From Chloroflexota bacterium (GTDB lineage Bacteria > Chloroflexota > Ktedonobacteria > Ktedonobacterales > Ktedonobacteraceae), in assembly GCA_902812455.1 (NCBI GenBank), contig CADDZH010000060.1:1-31505 (forward strand): a stretch of 31,505 nucleotides of DNA, written 5' to 3'. Each line of letters starts with the position of its first letter. Within the stretch, counting starts at the first letter, position 1. Of this stretch, positions 14,803 to 23,260 are shown in pieces. Under the pieces are notes generated by a model that worked only from the letters and a program-made list of their open reading frames with translations, made no database searches and was not told the DNA's origin. Made by a program: the position numbers and the translations under genes.

Positions 14803-15678
14803 TTATGGTTCTTCCGCAGCGCCCTGATCTGCCCCCACAACCTTCCGACCGGCTGCTGCCGCCCTGCCAGTTCCAAGATATGCAGCGATCACTTTCTCGT
14901 CGTGGCGTACCTCTTCAGGTAAACCCTCAGCAATTTTACGCCCATAGTCGAGCACGGCAATGCGATCCGATATGCCCATGGTTACCGCCAGCTTGTGCTC
15001 GATCAGCAGAATCGTCAGGCCCAGTTCATCGCGCAAACGCCTGACATACCTTATTGCTTCGAGTGTCTCCGCCTCGTTCATACCGGCTGTCGGTTCATCT
15101 AACAAGAGGAGCTTAGGATTAGCTCCAAGCGCCCGCGCAATCTCGACACGCCTACGGTCAGCATAGGAGAGGTTAATCACATATTCTTCTTGCCGTTCAA
15201 CCAGCGAAGGGCCAAAAAAGCTCAGAAGCTCGATCGCCCGCTTGCGGGCCTCTGCCTCCTCATGTACCACATCTGGTGTACGAAAAAGCGAGCCTAATAC
15301 ACTCGCTTTGAGCCTCGTATGCTGCCCAACCAGCACATTCTCCAGGACCGTCATATTATTGAAAAGGCGGATATTCTGGAATGTGCGGGTGATACCGCGC
15401 ACAACGATCTGATCGGGATGAAGGCCGACAATAGACTTCCCATCAAAGCGAATATCGCCAGAAGTAGGACGATAAATACCCGTAATCAGATTAAAGACGG
15501 TGGTTTTCCCGGCTCCATTTGGCCCGATAATGCTCACAATCTCTTTCGGCCAGACCTCTAGATCGACATCCTGCACCGCAGCAAGCCCACCAAAATACTT
15601 GGTGACTTTATCTAGCGACAGCAGAGGGGCACCTGTGTGCCCTTCTACCTGCTCAACGCTCATAGGCTCAATACTCAT
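14803..15678 (-). CDS. livG: branched-chain amino acid ABC transporter ATP-binding protein LivG
   Basis: A 291-residue ATPase subunit. Walker A is GPNGAGKTT (52-60) and Walker B LLLLDEP (190-196). The signature motif reads LSYADRR (170-176), where Ala and Asp stand in place of the usual Gly and Gln. The LivG-specific FQNIRLFNNMTVLENV follows Walker A. The C-terminal 30 residues are Ala/Gly-rich and longer than usual. AAGGAGAAGG precedes the ATG at 15678. It lies 23 bases after livM. Confidence 0.95.
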   Translation of the reverse strand: MSIEPMSVEQVEGHTGAPLLSLDKVTKYFGGLAAVQDVDLEVWPKEIVSIIGPNGAGKTTVFNLITGIYRPTSGDIRFDGKSIVGLHPDQIVVRGITRTFQNIRLFNNMTVLENVLVGQHTRLKASVLGSLFRTPDVVHEEAEARKRAIELLSFFGPSLVERQEEYVINLSYADRRRVEIARALGANPKLLLLDEPTAGMNEAETLEAIRYVRRLRDELGLTILLIEHKLAVTMGISDRIAVLDYGRKIAEGLPEEVRHDEKVIAAYLGTGRAAAAGRKVVGADQGAAEEP

Positions 15679-15701
15679 TGCAACCTTCTCCTTGCTTGCC
15701 G

Positions 15702-17744
15702 CTATTCAACACGCACCTCTTCTTCGAAGCCAGGCGCCCCCGGCTGGACTTCCATAGCCCCTTCTTCTCCCTCCTCTTCACCTACATGATGCAACTCGCG
15801 CCGCCTCCTGGCGCTGGGAATAAGCCCTTCCGGCCGGAAGACCATGATGGAAACCAGGATAATACCAAAGATCAGGTTACGAATATTATCAAAGGTGAAA
15901 CCAGGAAAAACCAGGGAAATAGCAGCAGCGACCGGGTGAAGGAAACTGGAGGGATTGGCAGCAATACTATCGAGCTGTGCAAGAATAAACTCGTTGATGG
16001 AATAGACAACCAGCGCTCCCACAATCACCCCTGGAATACTTCCGATACCCCCGATAACCACCATAGACAAGTAAACAATTGAGTCGCCAAAGCTAAAGTT
16101 ATCAGGCGATACACCGCCAAGCTTGGCTGCATGGTAGGCGCCAGCTATTCCCGAGAAGAATGCGCCCGCTGCGAAGGCAAATAACTTCGTCCTGGTGAGA
16201 TTCACCCCCGAGGAAGACGCGGCAACTTCATCTTCCCGGATAGCGATCCAGGCCCGGCCTAAACGCGAATCGCGCAGGCGAACATTGGCCAGGATGGTCA
16301 GACCGATCAATACCAGGATGAGATAGTAATATGGCGCTGGAGTAAACGTGCTCCAGGGGATGCCAAAAAAGGCTGGTGACTGCACGCCGATAATACCATT
16401 TGTGCCATTGGTATATTTATCCAGCTCCAGGAACACAATCGGCACAATCTCGCCGAATCCCAGCGTCACAATAGCCAGATAATCGCCTCGCAAGCGCAAA
16501 GTAGGCGCCCCTAGCACGACACCCCAGAATGCTGCAATCAGGGCAGCAACAAGCAGCATCGGCCAGAACAGCCATGACAGGAGATTAGGATTGATGGCAG
16601 CGACATTCAGCACATTGGTAAGCTGTGTTGAGCCAACCATCCCCCAGACATAGGACCCAATCGCAAAGAAGGCCACATAACCCAGGTCTAGCAGACCCGC
16701 AAACCCTACAACGATGTTGAGGCCAAGCGCCAGAATCACGTAGAAACCGGCATCGCCAAAGCCAGCTAAACGACCGTCCGTCCCATAACCAAACAGGAAG
16801 GGATCGATAACCGGGTAGAATATCACAAAAGCCAGCAGGATCGACAGGTAAATGCGCTGGGCCGGTGAACTACGTAATGGCAAATCGTTTGGAACCAGGT
16901 CTTTTGCTTCCTCGCGCGCCCGTGTTGGGGAAAGCACTTCTAACTCACGGCGTTTGCTCACTCGCCATCTTCTTCTCCCATTGCTCCCATCTTCAGCAGC
17001 AGGCTTGGCACTCTCTTTTGATAAAGCAACGGTATGGCGCAGGGCCACTGCTCCCGCCAGGCGCCCCAACGCATAGCCAAGTATAGGCAGCAGGATTGTG
17101 CGCACAATTACCCAGACCAAAAGGATTGCTGGCAACGTCCCCGTTACATAAAAGAGCACGTCTGCAATCAACCAGATGACGGCAAAAACGGTGGCAAACC
17201 AGAAGCCCCCAGCTATTGCACGCCTCCTCAGCATGTCTCGCTGCTCTTCATCCATCATCTCTACATTCTCTAGAGGCGGAGGAGGCACATAGTGACGAGC
17301 TTTGCGCACGCGGCCGCGAATATAAAAGTAGATACCCCACACAACAACCGATAAGGCCAGGCCAATGATAGGACCATTCCCGCCGCCGGTAAGAATGATG
17401 AGAATGAGCGGTACCAGCACAAACACCAGGATATCGATCCACACCTCAACCATCCCCCTGCGGCCAGTATCAGAAGCTATCAAATAAGCGGCCAGCGCTA
17501 TTACCGCCAGGTAGAAGAAGCTAATGAATATAGCCGCCTGGACAAGGGAGGGAGTATCAAGACCTGTACTTCCGGGCGCAAGAATACCAAGGAGCACATT
17601 ATTGATGATGCCTTCCCCGCTCCACACAAATGTAAAAACGGCCAGCGGCACCAGTAGCGCCACAGCCCATTTGACGAGCAGAGAACGCATCTTGTGATCG
17701 GGAACCAATTTGTTGGAACGCAATGGGATAGCCATGCTCCTCAT
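15702..17744 (-). CDS. livM: branched-chain amino acid ABC transporter permease LivM with long N-terminal membrane extension
   Basis: The LivM core is at about 295-655: YVILALGLNIVVGFAGLLDLGYVAF (335-359), LRLRGDYLAIVTLGFGEI (416-432), RAWIAIREDEVAA and the closing FRPEGL. The whole product is 680 residues, against 300-430 for typical LivM. The extra first 290 residues hold about six likely spans (22-42, 70-90, 101-119, 124-143, 178-199, 203-223) and two charged cytoplasmic-like linkers (144-177 and 240-290). The C-terminal tail is acidic (EEEGEEGAMEV). The extension is in one open frame. It matches no family I recognise. Confidence 0.92.
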   Translation of the reverse strand: MRSMAIPLRSNKLVPDHKMRSLLVKWAVALLVPLAVFTFVWSGEGIINNVLLGILAPGSTGLDTPSLVQAAIFISFFYLAVIALAAYLIASDTGRRGMVEVWIDILVFVLVPLILIILTGGGNGPIIGLALSVVVWGIYFYIRGRVRKARHYVPPPPLENVEMMDEEQRDMLRRRAIAGGFWFATVFAVIWLIADVLFYVTGTLPAILLVWVIVRTILLPILGYALGRLAGAVALRHTVALSKESAKPAAEDGSNGRRRWRVSKRRELEVLSPTRAREEAKDLVPNDLPLRSSPAQRIYLSILLAFVIFYPVIDPFLFGYGTDGRLAGFGDAGFYVILALGLNIVVGFAGLLDLGYVAFFAIGSYVWGMVGSTQLTNVLNVAAINPNLLSWLFWPMLLVAALIAAFWGVVLGAPTLRLRGDYLAIVTLGFGEIVPIVFLELDKYTNGTNGIIGVQSPAFFGIPWSTFTPAPYYYLILVLIGLTILANVRLRDSRLGRAWIAIREDEVAASSSGVNLTRTKLFAFAAGAFFSGIAGAYHAAKLGGVSPDNFSFGDSIVYLSMVVIGGIGSIPGVIVGALVVYSINEFILAQLDSIAANPSSFLHPVAAAISLVFPGFTFDNIRNLIFGIILVSIMVFRPEGLIPSARRRRELHHVGEEEGEEGAMEVQPGAPGFEEEVRVE

Positions 17745-17799
17745 TACCTCGCTTCCAGCAAAATAGCGTCACGCTCTCTCATACACATTGCTTCCATTC

Positions 17800-18753
17800 C
17801 TAGACTTTCTCAGGTACTCGCTGGCCTAACAAACCAGAGGGGCGGAAAACCAGGATCAGGATAAGAATAGCAAAAATGATCGCTTCGTGCCAGGCAGCCC
17901 CTCCATGCGGCAGGCCAATAGCACCGGTGTTAGAATCAGGAATGAGCGTGGCTAATGCTTCAATGATGCCGATCAACACGCCGCCCAACATCGCCCCGAC
18001 CAGGTTCCCGATGCCTCCCAGCACTGCCGCCGTAAAGGCTATCAGGCCGAGCTGGAAACCAATAATGAAAATGGTAGAGCCATATTGCAAGCCATAGATA
18101 AAGCCTGCAGCCCCCGCAAGCCCAGACCCGATGATAAAGGTAATGGCTATAATGCGATCCACGTTCACTCCCATCAGTGCTGCCGCTTCACGATCCTGTG
18201 CCACGGCGCGCATGGCACGCCCGACACGTGTTCGCGTTACCAGCCATTGCAGGCCAACCATAAGCACCAGTGAGACCGCGATCACAAGAATATTCACACT
18301 GCTAATATAGACCGGCCCGATATAGTAATTGACCTGCGGAAAAATCTGGGGAAATGAGATAAAGTTTACACCTCTCCACAAGATGCCTATGTTTTCTAAA
18401 ATCAATGAAACGCCGATTGCAGAGATGAGCGGCGCAAGACGTGGAGCATTGCGCAAGGGGCGATAGGCAAACCTTTCGATCACTACTCCCAGCACAGCGC
18501 ACGCCAGCATTGTTCCCAGGCAGGTAACAATCATTACCACAATCAAGGTCGGCAAGGGAGGAGTGATGTTCGAGGTAATGCCAAAGAAGCCTAAAATGAG
18601 GATGGAGACGAGCGTCCCGATCATGAAGACATCGCCATGAGCAAAATTGATGAGCTCGATGATTCCATACACCATCGTGTAACCCAGCGCAATAAGCGCA
18701 TAGATCGCACCGGTGGATATCCCCACCACCAGCTCTTGCAAAAACAGTGTCAT
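17800..18753 (-). CDS. livH: branched-chain amino acid ABC transporter permease LivH
   Basis: A 317-residue inner-membrane permease. The N-terminus, LVVGISTGAIYALIALGYTM with VYGIIELINFAHGDVFMIG after it, is the classic LivH start. TRVGRAMRAVAQDREAAALMGV is the EAA-like loop that contacts the ATPases. The frame is open for 23 more codons upstream, but the family begins at the ATG at 18753, where GGAG and GGGAA lie close upstream. It follows livK after a repeat-filled gap and precedes livM by 55 bases. Confidence 0.93.
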   Translation of the reverse strand: MTLFLQELVVGISTGAIYALIALGYTMVYGIIELINFAHGDVFMIGTLVSILILGFFGITSNITPPLPTLIVVMIVTCLGTMLACAVLGVVIERFAYRPLRNAPRLAPLISAIGVSLILENIGILWRGVNFISFPQIFPQVNYYIGPVYISSVNILVIAVSLVLMVGLQWLVTRTRVGRAMRAVAQDREAAALMGVNVDRIIAITFIIGSGLAGAAGFIYGLQYGSTIFIIGFQLGLIAFTAAVLGGIGNLVGAMLGGVLIGIIEALATLIPDSNTGAIGLPHGGAAWHEAIIFAILILILVFRPSGLLGQRVPEKV

Positions 18754-18911
18754 AGTTCCCGCACTCCGCCTTTCTTCACTAACGAGGCCCTCCAGGAAAC
18801 TTATAACAAAAACATATAACAAGCAGGAGAGCAGATAGGCATAGATAGCTGCCTCCGCTCCCCTACATCACGCGCAACGAGCGCAGCGCGTCGTCTCATA
18901 GTCTCATAGTA

Positions 18912-18933
18912 GGGGCAGGGCTTGTCCCTGCCC
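18912..18933. repeat. TAGGGGCA-type hairpin repeat, copy 2
   Basis: GGGCAGGG (18913-18920), loop CTTGT, CCCTGCCC (18926-18933): a perfect 8-bp stem. Relative to copy 1 at 1064 a base pair in the stem has changed on both sides (A-T to G-C). Confidence 0.8.
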
Positions 18934-19024
18934 TGGTTCTCGCATACCGCGTCTCGGCCCATACAACCGAAGCATAGCCCTGGTAACCATGACCACGAAC
19001 GGGCCTTGCGCAGCCGCGCCATAG

Positions 19025-19081
19025 TAGGGGCAGGGCTTGTTCCTGCTCTGGCTACCAGGACACCTGCAAGGGTTGCCCCTA
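19025..19081. repeat. TAGGGGCA-type repeat, copy 3, with terminal inverted repeats
   Basis: TAGGGGCA (19025-19032) and TGCCCCTA (19074-19081) bound a 57-base unit. Inside it GGGCAGGG (19028-19035), loop CTTGT, TCCTGCTC (19041-19048) forms a hairpin with two G-T mismatches. The overall shape is that of a very small non-autonomous element. Confidence 0.65.
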
Positions 19082-19112
19082 CCATGACGACGATCCCTGG
19101 TTGCTCACAAGA

Positions 19113-20444
19113 CTACGAGACTGTGACCTCGGTCAGGAATATCCAGTCTGGCTTGTTCGCCGAGTTTGGCCCAAGCTTGTAGATCGTGATCACCTTGTTG
19201 GTCGTGTCACCGTTCGAGTCAAAAGACTGGTGCCCTGTAATACCGTTGTAGCTAATGTGCTGGATGGCGTTGATCACCGCTGTACGGAACTTCACAGCGC
19301 CGGCAGCATCACCAGAATTTTGCGGCGTATGAGCGCCATTTGCCAGGGCCGTCTTAACTGCCTGGATCAAGATATTTGCGGCGTCATACGCTGCAGCGCT
19401 GTACACGTTGAGGTTGGCAGCGCCATAAACCGCGTCGTACTGGGCGCGGAAATTCGCTGCAGAGGCGCTCACCGTTGTATCAACGACCGCTACTGTGCCG
19501 TAAATCGGCCCACCGCTGTTCAGGCCAATGGTCGTTGCAAAGCTAGGCGTTACAATGCCATCACCACCGGCATAGGTGATATTTTTCAGCGAGGGTATCT
19601 GCTCCATTTGCTGGCGGATCAAGGTTCCACCAGTGGAGTCAACACCTCCAAAGTAGATCAGGTCTGGGCCCTTTGATGCAATCTGGTTCAACAGCGAGAG
19701 ATACGAGGTTGTTGTGCCAGGCTCGCTGCTGCGGCCCAGGAGAGTTCCACCCAGCTTTTGCCATTCAGCGCTGAAGGTGTTCGCAATACCAACGCCGTAG
19801 ACCTCGGTGTCATCGATGACGTAGGCTTTTCTCAGGTGCAGGGTATTATAGACGTAATCGGCCATTGCCGGCCCCTGGTGGTCGTCGGTGGTGGCGACAC
19901 GGAAATACGTGACTTTGCCGGTTGGGCGTAGCGTGGGTAGCAAATCATTAGTACCGGAACATCCAGAAGCAGCCGTATCCTTTGTCAGGCAGGGATTGGT
20001 GTTTGCCGGGCTGATCATCGCGATTGGCGCACGGTTGGCAATCGGTATCTCAGCCTTCGCTACATTACTGTTAAATGGCCCAACGATACCGGCAACCAGC
20101 GCATCATCGATCAGAGCAGTCACATTGCGCGCTCCCACAGCCGGGTCATGGATACCGCTGGGACCGACATCATCCTGGGGATCGAATACCAGCGTATACC
20201 CAGGAATGACATTATTCTTATTTGCCTGATCAACTGCCAGGTGAGCACCATTCTCGGCAGGTTTGCCACTGCTTTCATCCTTCCCAGAAGTGGGGAAATC
20301 AGTGCCAATTTTGATAATCTTGGAGCCGGTAGCGGTGCTGCTGGTGCCGGTCGTTGTCGTGCCCGCACCACAGGCAGCCAGAATCACTAGCAAGAGGGGA
20401 ATAGCCAGTGCTAGCGCAAAAATACGCGACCAGTTTCTCCGCAT
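19113..20444 (-). CDS. livK: branched-chain amino acid ABC transporter substrate-binding lipoprotein LivK
   Basis: A 443-residue extracellular binding protein of the Peripla_BP_6 type. The signal peptide MRRNWSRIFALALAIPLL leads to a lipobox LAAC with Cys25, followed by a Thr/Ser-rich linker (about 28-42). The mature part starts IIKIGTDFPTSGKDESSGKPA and contains IVGPFNSNVAKAEIPIANRA and VAT-DDHQGPAMADYV, as expected for a two-lobed ligand binder. The ligand is probably a branched-chain or other small amino acid, or an amide; the class is broad. AGGGAGG lies 10 bases before the ATG. It is the first gene of the operon. Confidence 0.93.
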   Translation of the reverse strand: MRRNWSRIFALALAIPLLLVILAACGAGTTTTGTSSTATGSKIIKIGTDFPTSGKDESSGKPAENGAHLAVDQANKNNVIPGYTLVFDPQDDVGPSGIHDPAVGARNVTALIDDALVAGIVGPFNSNVAKAEIPIANRAPIAMISPANTNPCLTKDTAASGCSGTNDLLPTLRPTGKVTYFRVATTDDHQGPAMADYVYNTLHLRKAYVIDDTEVYGVGIANTFSAEWQKLGGTLLGRSSEPGTTTSYLSLLNQIASKGPDLIYFGGVDSTGGTLIRQQMEQIPSLKNITYAGGDGIVTPSFATTIGLNSGGPIYGTVAVVDTTVSASAANFRAQYDAVYGAANLNVYSAAAYDAANILIQAVKTALANGAHTPQNSGDAAGAVKFRTAVINAIQHISYNGITGHQSFDSNGDTTNKVITIYKLGPNSANKPDWIFLTEVTVS

Positions 20445-20701
20445 AGTCGGTCAACCTCCCTAAATAACAACTAAAAATACAACCAAAAATCGCGAATCTT
20501 CCAGAGCGATCTAGAACAATCCTCCTACGTTATTACGTTCAAAAACCCGCAAAACTCACCGGTACCGCTCGCTTGGTTCGATCAGCGATAAAAACCATCT
20601 TCCCGGCTGCTTTCGTTGAGAAAGAATATACCGCACAACAGCTATCACTCCTCACGGCCCTGCCATGTAGCAATACACAGCAGTTGGCTGAGGATGTACA
20701 G
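20445..20701 (-). promoter_or_regulatory. long 5' leader of the liv operon
   Basis: About 250 bases lie between the predicted start (near 20695) and the livK start codon. The minus-strand RNA contains a small stem ATCGC/GCGAT (20506-20510 with 20489-20493) followed by a U run (20484-20489), like a weak terminator. It also has a CGGTACCG palindrome near 20562. A T-box was considered because of the GGTACCG word, but the full motif is missing. A regulatory role is a suggestion only. Confidence 0.35.
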
Positions 20702-20731
20702 ATTATACCTATTAAAAAATAATTCTGTCAA
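20702..20731 (-). promoter_or_regulatory. livK: consensus sigma-70 promoter of the liv operon
   Basis: On the minus strand TTGACA (20731-20726), an 18-base A/T-rich spacer and TATAAT (20707-20702) match both hexamers perfectly. The direction and position fit the livKHMGF operon. Confidence 0.8.
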
Positions 20732-20755
20732 TAGAAATCATGCGAGTGCAGGATA

Positions 20756-20815
20756 GAACCCGATTTATCGCAGCCATCGCCGGTGTATCGGCAGTGGGCG
20801 TGATACATCGGGTTC
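20756..20815. repeat. long inverted repeat upstream of the PRC/BON gene
   Basis: GAACCCGATTTATC (20756-20769) and GATACATCGGGTTC (20802-20815) pair over 14 positions with one mismatch, around a 32-base spacer. A second GGTTCC/GGAACC pair follows (about 20811-20838). It lies between two divergent genes. It may be a terminator-like or REP element, or a regulator site for either promoter. Confidence 0.65.
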
Positions 20816-20958
20816 CACGATCAATCGGGAACCTACGGTTCACCCGGAAGGATGGATACCTGTATGGTGCTTGTCATCTGCAAGCCTGACGTGCTACATT
20901 GTATAGAAGAAAAACTCGCGCGTACTCTGCGATATTTTATATAGCACGAGGGGTTCTC

Positions 20959-21960
20959 ATGAATAGAACAACGCTCATCTCTGAAATGCAGAAGTTCCGC
21001 CTGGGGGGCAAGGTGATCTATGCCGGTGGTGAAGAAGGCGTACTCGCGCATGTCATATTTGATCCTTCCACGCGCCATATTACTCATATTGGCGTCAGAC
21101 AGGGCCTTCTCTTCGGGAAAACCTACAATCTGCCCTATACGACGGTAACAGGTGCTTCGAGTGAGGCCGTCACACTCAATATCAAGCGGGCTGACGCGCC
21201 TGGCGCAAACGTTACCGCTGTTGCAGGCGCTCTCCTTGAGAGCAAAAGCATCGTGGAGAATATAAGCACTTCTGCGAAAGGAACTCTGTTGCTTGTGGCA
21301 ATACACCCGGAGAGTGCGGAGCTGGCATATCTTGTTGCCCATCACCTCAAGCCAGCACAGGATATGCTGGTACAGGAGGGCTTTGTCAAAGAAATAGCGC
21401 CGGGTCATGTGACCGTCAATATTCCTGCCGCCACGTTTGAGGCTCTTCCACCATATCGACCTGATAGTGATCTACAGCAGGAGGTCGAAGCTGTAATATT
21501 TGATGTTACTCCTCTGCATGTGGATATGAAAGGCATAAGCGCGCACGTGCTCGACGGCGTGGCCTATCTTGATGGCAATGTCTCAAGCGGCCTGCGTGCT
21601 GATATCGTGCGCGACCAGGTATCGGGCATCCCTGGCATATTGGAAGTCAAAAGCAACCTGGTGGGCGATGATCGCTTAGCAGCAGATATAGCGATGGCGC
21701 TGGGCCGCGATCCTCGTACTCGCGATCTGCCTATTGGTGTTTATCCTCGGCTCGGTGTCGTGCGCCTGAGCGGCGCTGTTCATAATGGCCAGCAGAAAGA
21801 AGCTGCTGCCGAGATAGCCCGCAACATGCCCGGCGTGCGCTCTGTCATCAATGACCTTATCGTTAATCCCAAGGCGGATTTGCTGCGCGTGATGTCCCCG
21901 GCAGAAGGCGGCGAGGCTGAAGACAAAGTCCCCGGTAAATACATCAGGCATACGAAATAG
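20959..21960 (+). CDS. PRC-barrel and BON domain-like protein
   Basis: A 333-residue protein with no signal peptide or membrane span. Residues 10-70 (RLGGKVIYAGGEEGVLAHVIFDPSTRHITHIGVRQG) look like a PRC-barrel. Two BON-like segments follow, near 190-245 (AHVLDGVAYLDGNVSSG, RDQVSGIPGILEVKSNL) and 250-315 (LGVVRLSGAVHNGQQKEAAAEIARNMPGVRSVINDLIV). BON domains bind lipid or help proteins attach to envelopes, and PRC barrels bind RNA or photosystem parts, so the role is open. The ATG at 20959 has ACGAGGGG 7 bases before it. Confidence 0.75.
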   Translation: MNRTTLISEMQKFRLGGKVIYAGGEEGVLAHVIFDPSTRHITHIGVRQGLLFGKTYNLPYTTVTGASSEAVTLNIKRADAPGANVTAVAGALLESKSIVENISTSAKGTLLLVAIHPESAELAYLVAHHLKPAQDMLVQEGFVKEIAPGHVTVNIPAATFEALPPYRPDSDLQQEVEAVIFDVTPLHVDMKGISAHVLDGVAYLDGNVSSGLRADIVRDQVSGIPGILEVKSNLVGDDRLAADIAMALGRDPRTRDLPIGVYPRLGVVRLSGAVHNGQQKEAAAEIARNMPGVRSVINDLIVNPKADLLRVMSPAEGGEAEDKVPGKYIRHTK

Positions 21961-21986
21961 GGGTGAGCTATGCTTGTGCGTGATCT

Positions 21987-23135
21987 TCAAATCGGGGCGA
22001 CAAAGAGGGCGCTAATAGCATATAACGGAAAAGTCAGGGCATAGACCTGGCTGGCTCGCAGGATCGTCTTGTTTCTGGTAGACAGACCGTGCAGGAGCAT
22101 TGCCAGCACCAGGCCGGTAGAAAGACGCCCGGCTGAGACGAGTCCCGCGTAGGTAAGGTATGACAGGTTGGTAACCAGAACGAGATTAAGGAACCAGATC
22201 AGCCAGGTTACGTTCTTCCAGCGATGTTGAAAGACCTCTTTACCCGCCAGAAAAATGCTCATCAGGGTGGGAATGAACATGAGAAGGATGAGCCAGGGGA
22301 ACAACCTCTGGTTGTTGGAAAAGTAAAAAAGCCCTTGAAAAGGTAACCACTCAAAGGCAGGCGAAAGGCCATTTTTATGAAAGTACAGGCCAACGAGAAT
22401 GTACCAGATGATGGCAGGAACGATAGACAGGACAAAAAAACGATATACATCTTGCCAGCGCTTCTGATACAGGTACAGAGCGATGTAGCCGAGGGGAAAT
22501 AAAGCAGCCGTCTCGCGTGAGAGCACTGCCAGGCCCCAAATAACTGCCGCGGCAGTGAGACGCTTCTGGAATAGCAGGAAAAGCCCCAGGCAGATAAGGA
22601 AATACGTCAGCGGCTCGGTTAAATCGAAAAGGAAGGAGGCGGCCAGCCCAAAGTAGAGGCCGTAGGCGAGGCTATACCAGGGGTTCAGGTTCTCTTTGGC
22701 GAGCAGATACGCAACCAATATGGTGCCGAGCACGATAGAGACGAGGTTGACCAGCAAGAGCATGTAGGGAATGAGCCTCACCTGTCCAAGGCTCAGGGCT
22801 GCGACCAGCAGGGGATAGACGATACGCTGGTAGCGATAGGCAGGTTTATCTAAGTATGGGGCGGCATGGAGCGGGTCGCGAGCGATCTGGTAGTAGAATT
22901 GCCCATCGTAACCGGCCAGGCCGTGTGGATTGTGAAACGCGAATTTCGGACCAAGATGGACATAATAGAGAGCATCGTGGTGGTGTATGTGAGAATCCAG
23001 GCCTATCAAGAGAACGTAGAGGAAGCCAACAACCAGTGCAGGCCAGACCAGTTGAAAGATGAGATGCCAGGCGGGAGAAGCTTCGCTCGAAACCTCATGT
23101 TCTATCACTGTCGAATTGCTATTTTTAACAGACAT
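21987..23135 (-). CDS. polytopic membrane protein, glycosyltransferase-like (AZOBR_p60025-type)
   Basis: A 382-residue membrane protein with about nine or ten spans. The loop YDGQFYYQIARDP (76-88) after the first span is typical of a GT-C-like family associated with cell-surface glycopolymers, where Asp near the membrane face binds the lipid-phosphate sugar donor. I infer the family from that loop and the topology. The ATG at 23135 is chosen because the conserved protein starts there and AAAGG lies before it; the 53 codons upstream in frame cross the promoter. The substrate is unknown. Confidence 0.7.
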   Translation of the reverse strand: MSVKNSNSTVIEHEVSSEASPAWHLIFQLVWPALVVGFLYVLLIGLDSHIHHHDALYYVHLGPKFAFHNPHGLAGYDGQFYYQIARDPLHAAPYLDKPAYRYQRIVYPLLVAALSLGQVRLIPYMLLLVNLVSIVLGTILVAYLLAKENLNPWYSLAYGLYFGLAASFLFDLTEPLTYFLICLGLFLLFQKRLTAAAVIWGLAVLSRETAALFPLGYIALYLYQKRWQDVYRFFVLSIVPAIIWYILVGLYFHKNGLSPAFEWLPFQGLFYFSNNQRLFPWLILLMFIPTLMSIFLAGKEVFQHRWKNVTWLIWFLNLVLVTNLSYLTYAGLVSAGRLSTGLVLAMLLHGLSTRNKTILRASQVYALTFPLYAISALFVAPI

Positions 23136-23217
23136 AATTGCATGCCTTTTCAAAAGAATTAATTTCAAAATGATTAAGAGGTGCGCAAGATTATTAATTA
23201 GTCTCGAACCATTGACG

Positions 23218-23246
23218 ATTATACTGTGTTCTCTCCTGCCACGCAA
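23218..23246 (-). promoter_or_regulatory. sigma-70 promoter of the membrane glycosyltransferase-like gene
   Basis: On the minus strand TTGCGT (23246-23241), a 17-base spacer and TATAAT (23223-23218). It lies about 80 bases before the start codon at 23135. The leader is A/T-rich and holds no obvious structure. Confidence 0.65.
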
Positions 23247-23260
23247 CCTATCCATTACTT

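Larger units (their letters stand above)
18754..19112. other. repeat-filled gap between livK and livH
   Basis: About 360 bases with no gene. It contains two hairpin repeats of the TAGGGGCAGGG family (18912-18933 and 19025-19081), the doubled word GTCTCATA (18901 onward), and a CTCCCCTAC word near 18859 facing the first repeat. The elements lie inside the transcribed liv operon, so they would appear in the mRNA between the binding protein and the permease genes, a common place for hairpins that protect the upstream message. Confidence 0.65.

Noticed and set aside
14803..15678. The LSYADRR signature of LivG as a sign of an inactive ATPase
   Set aside because: Walker A and B are intact and, as far as I recall, LivG proteins often vary at this motif, so it is not evidence of inactivity.
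20550..20590. A possible T-box in the liv leader, suggested by GGTACCG
   Set aside because: The full T-box consensus is not met and no specifier loop or strong terminator/antiterminator pair could be traced.
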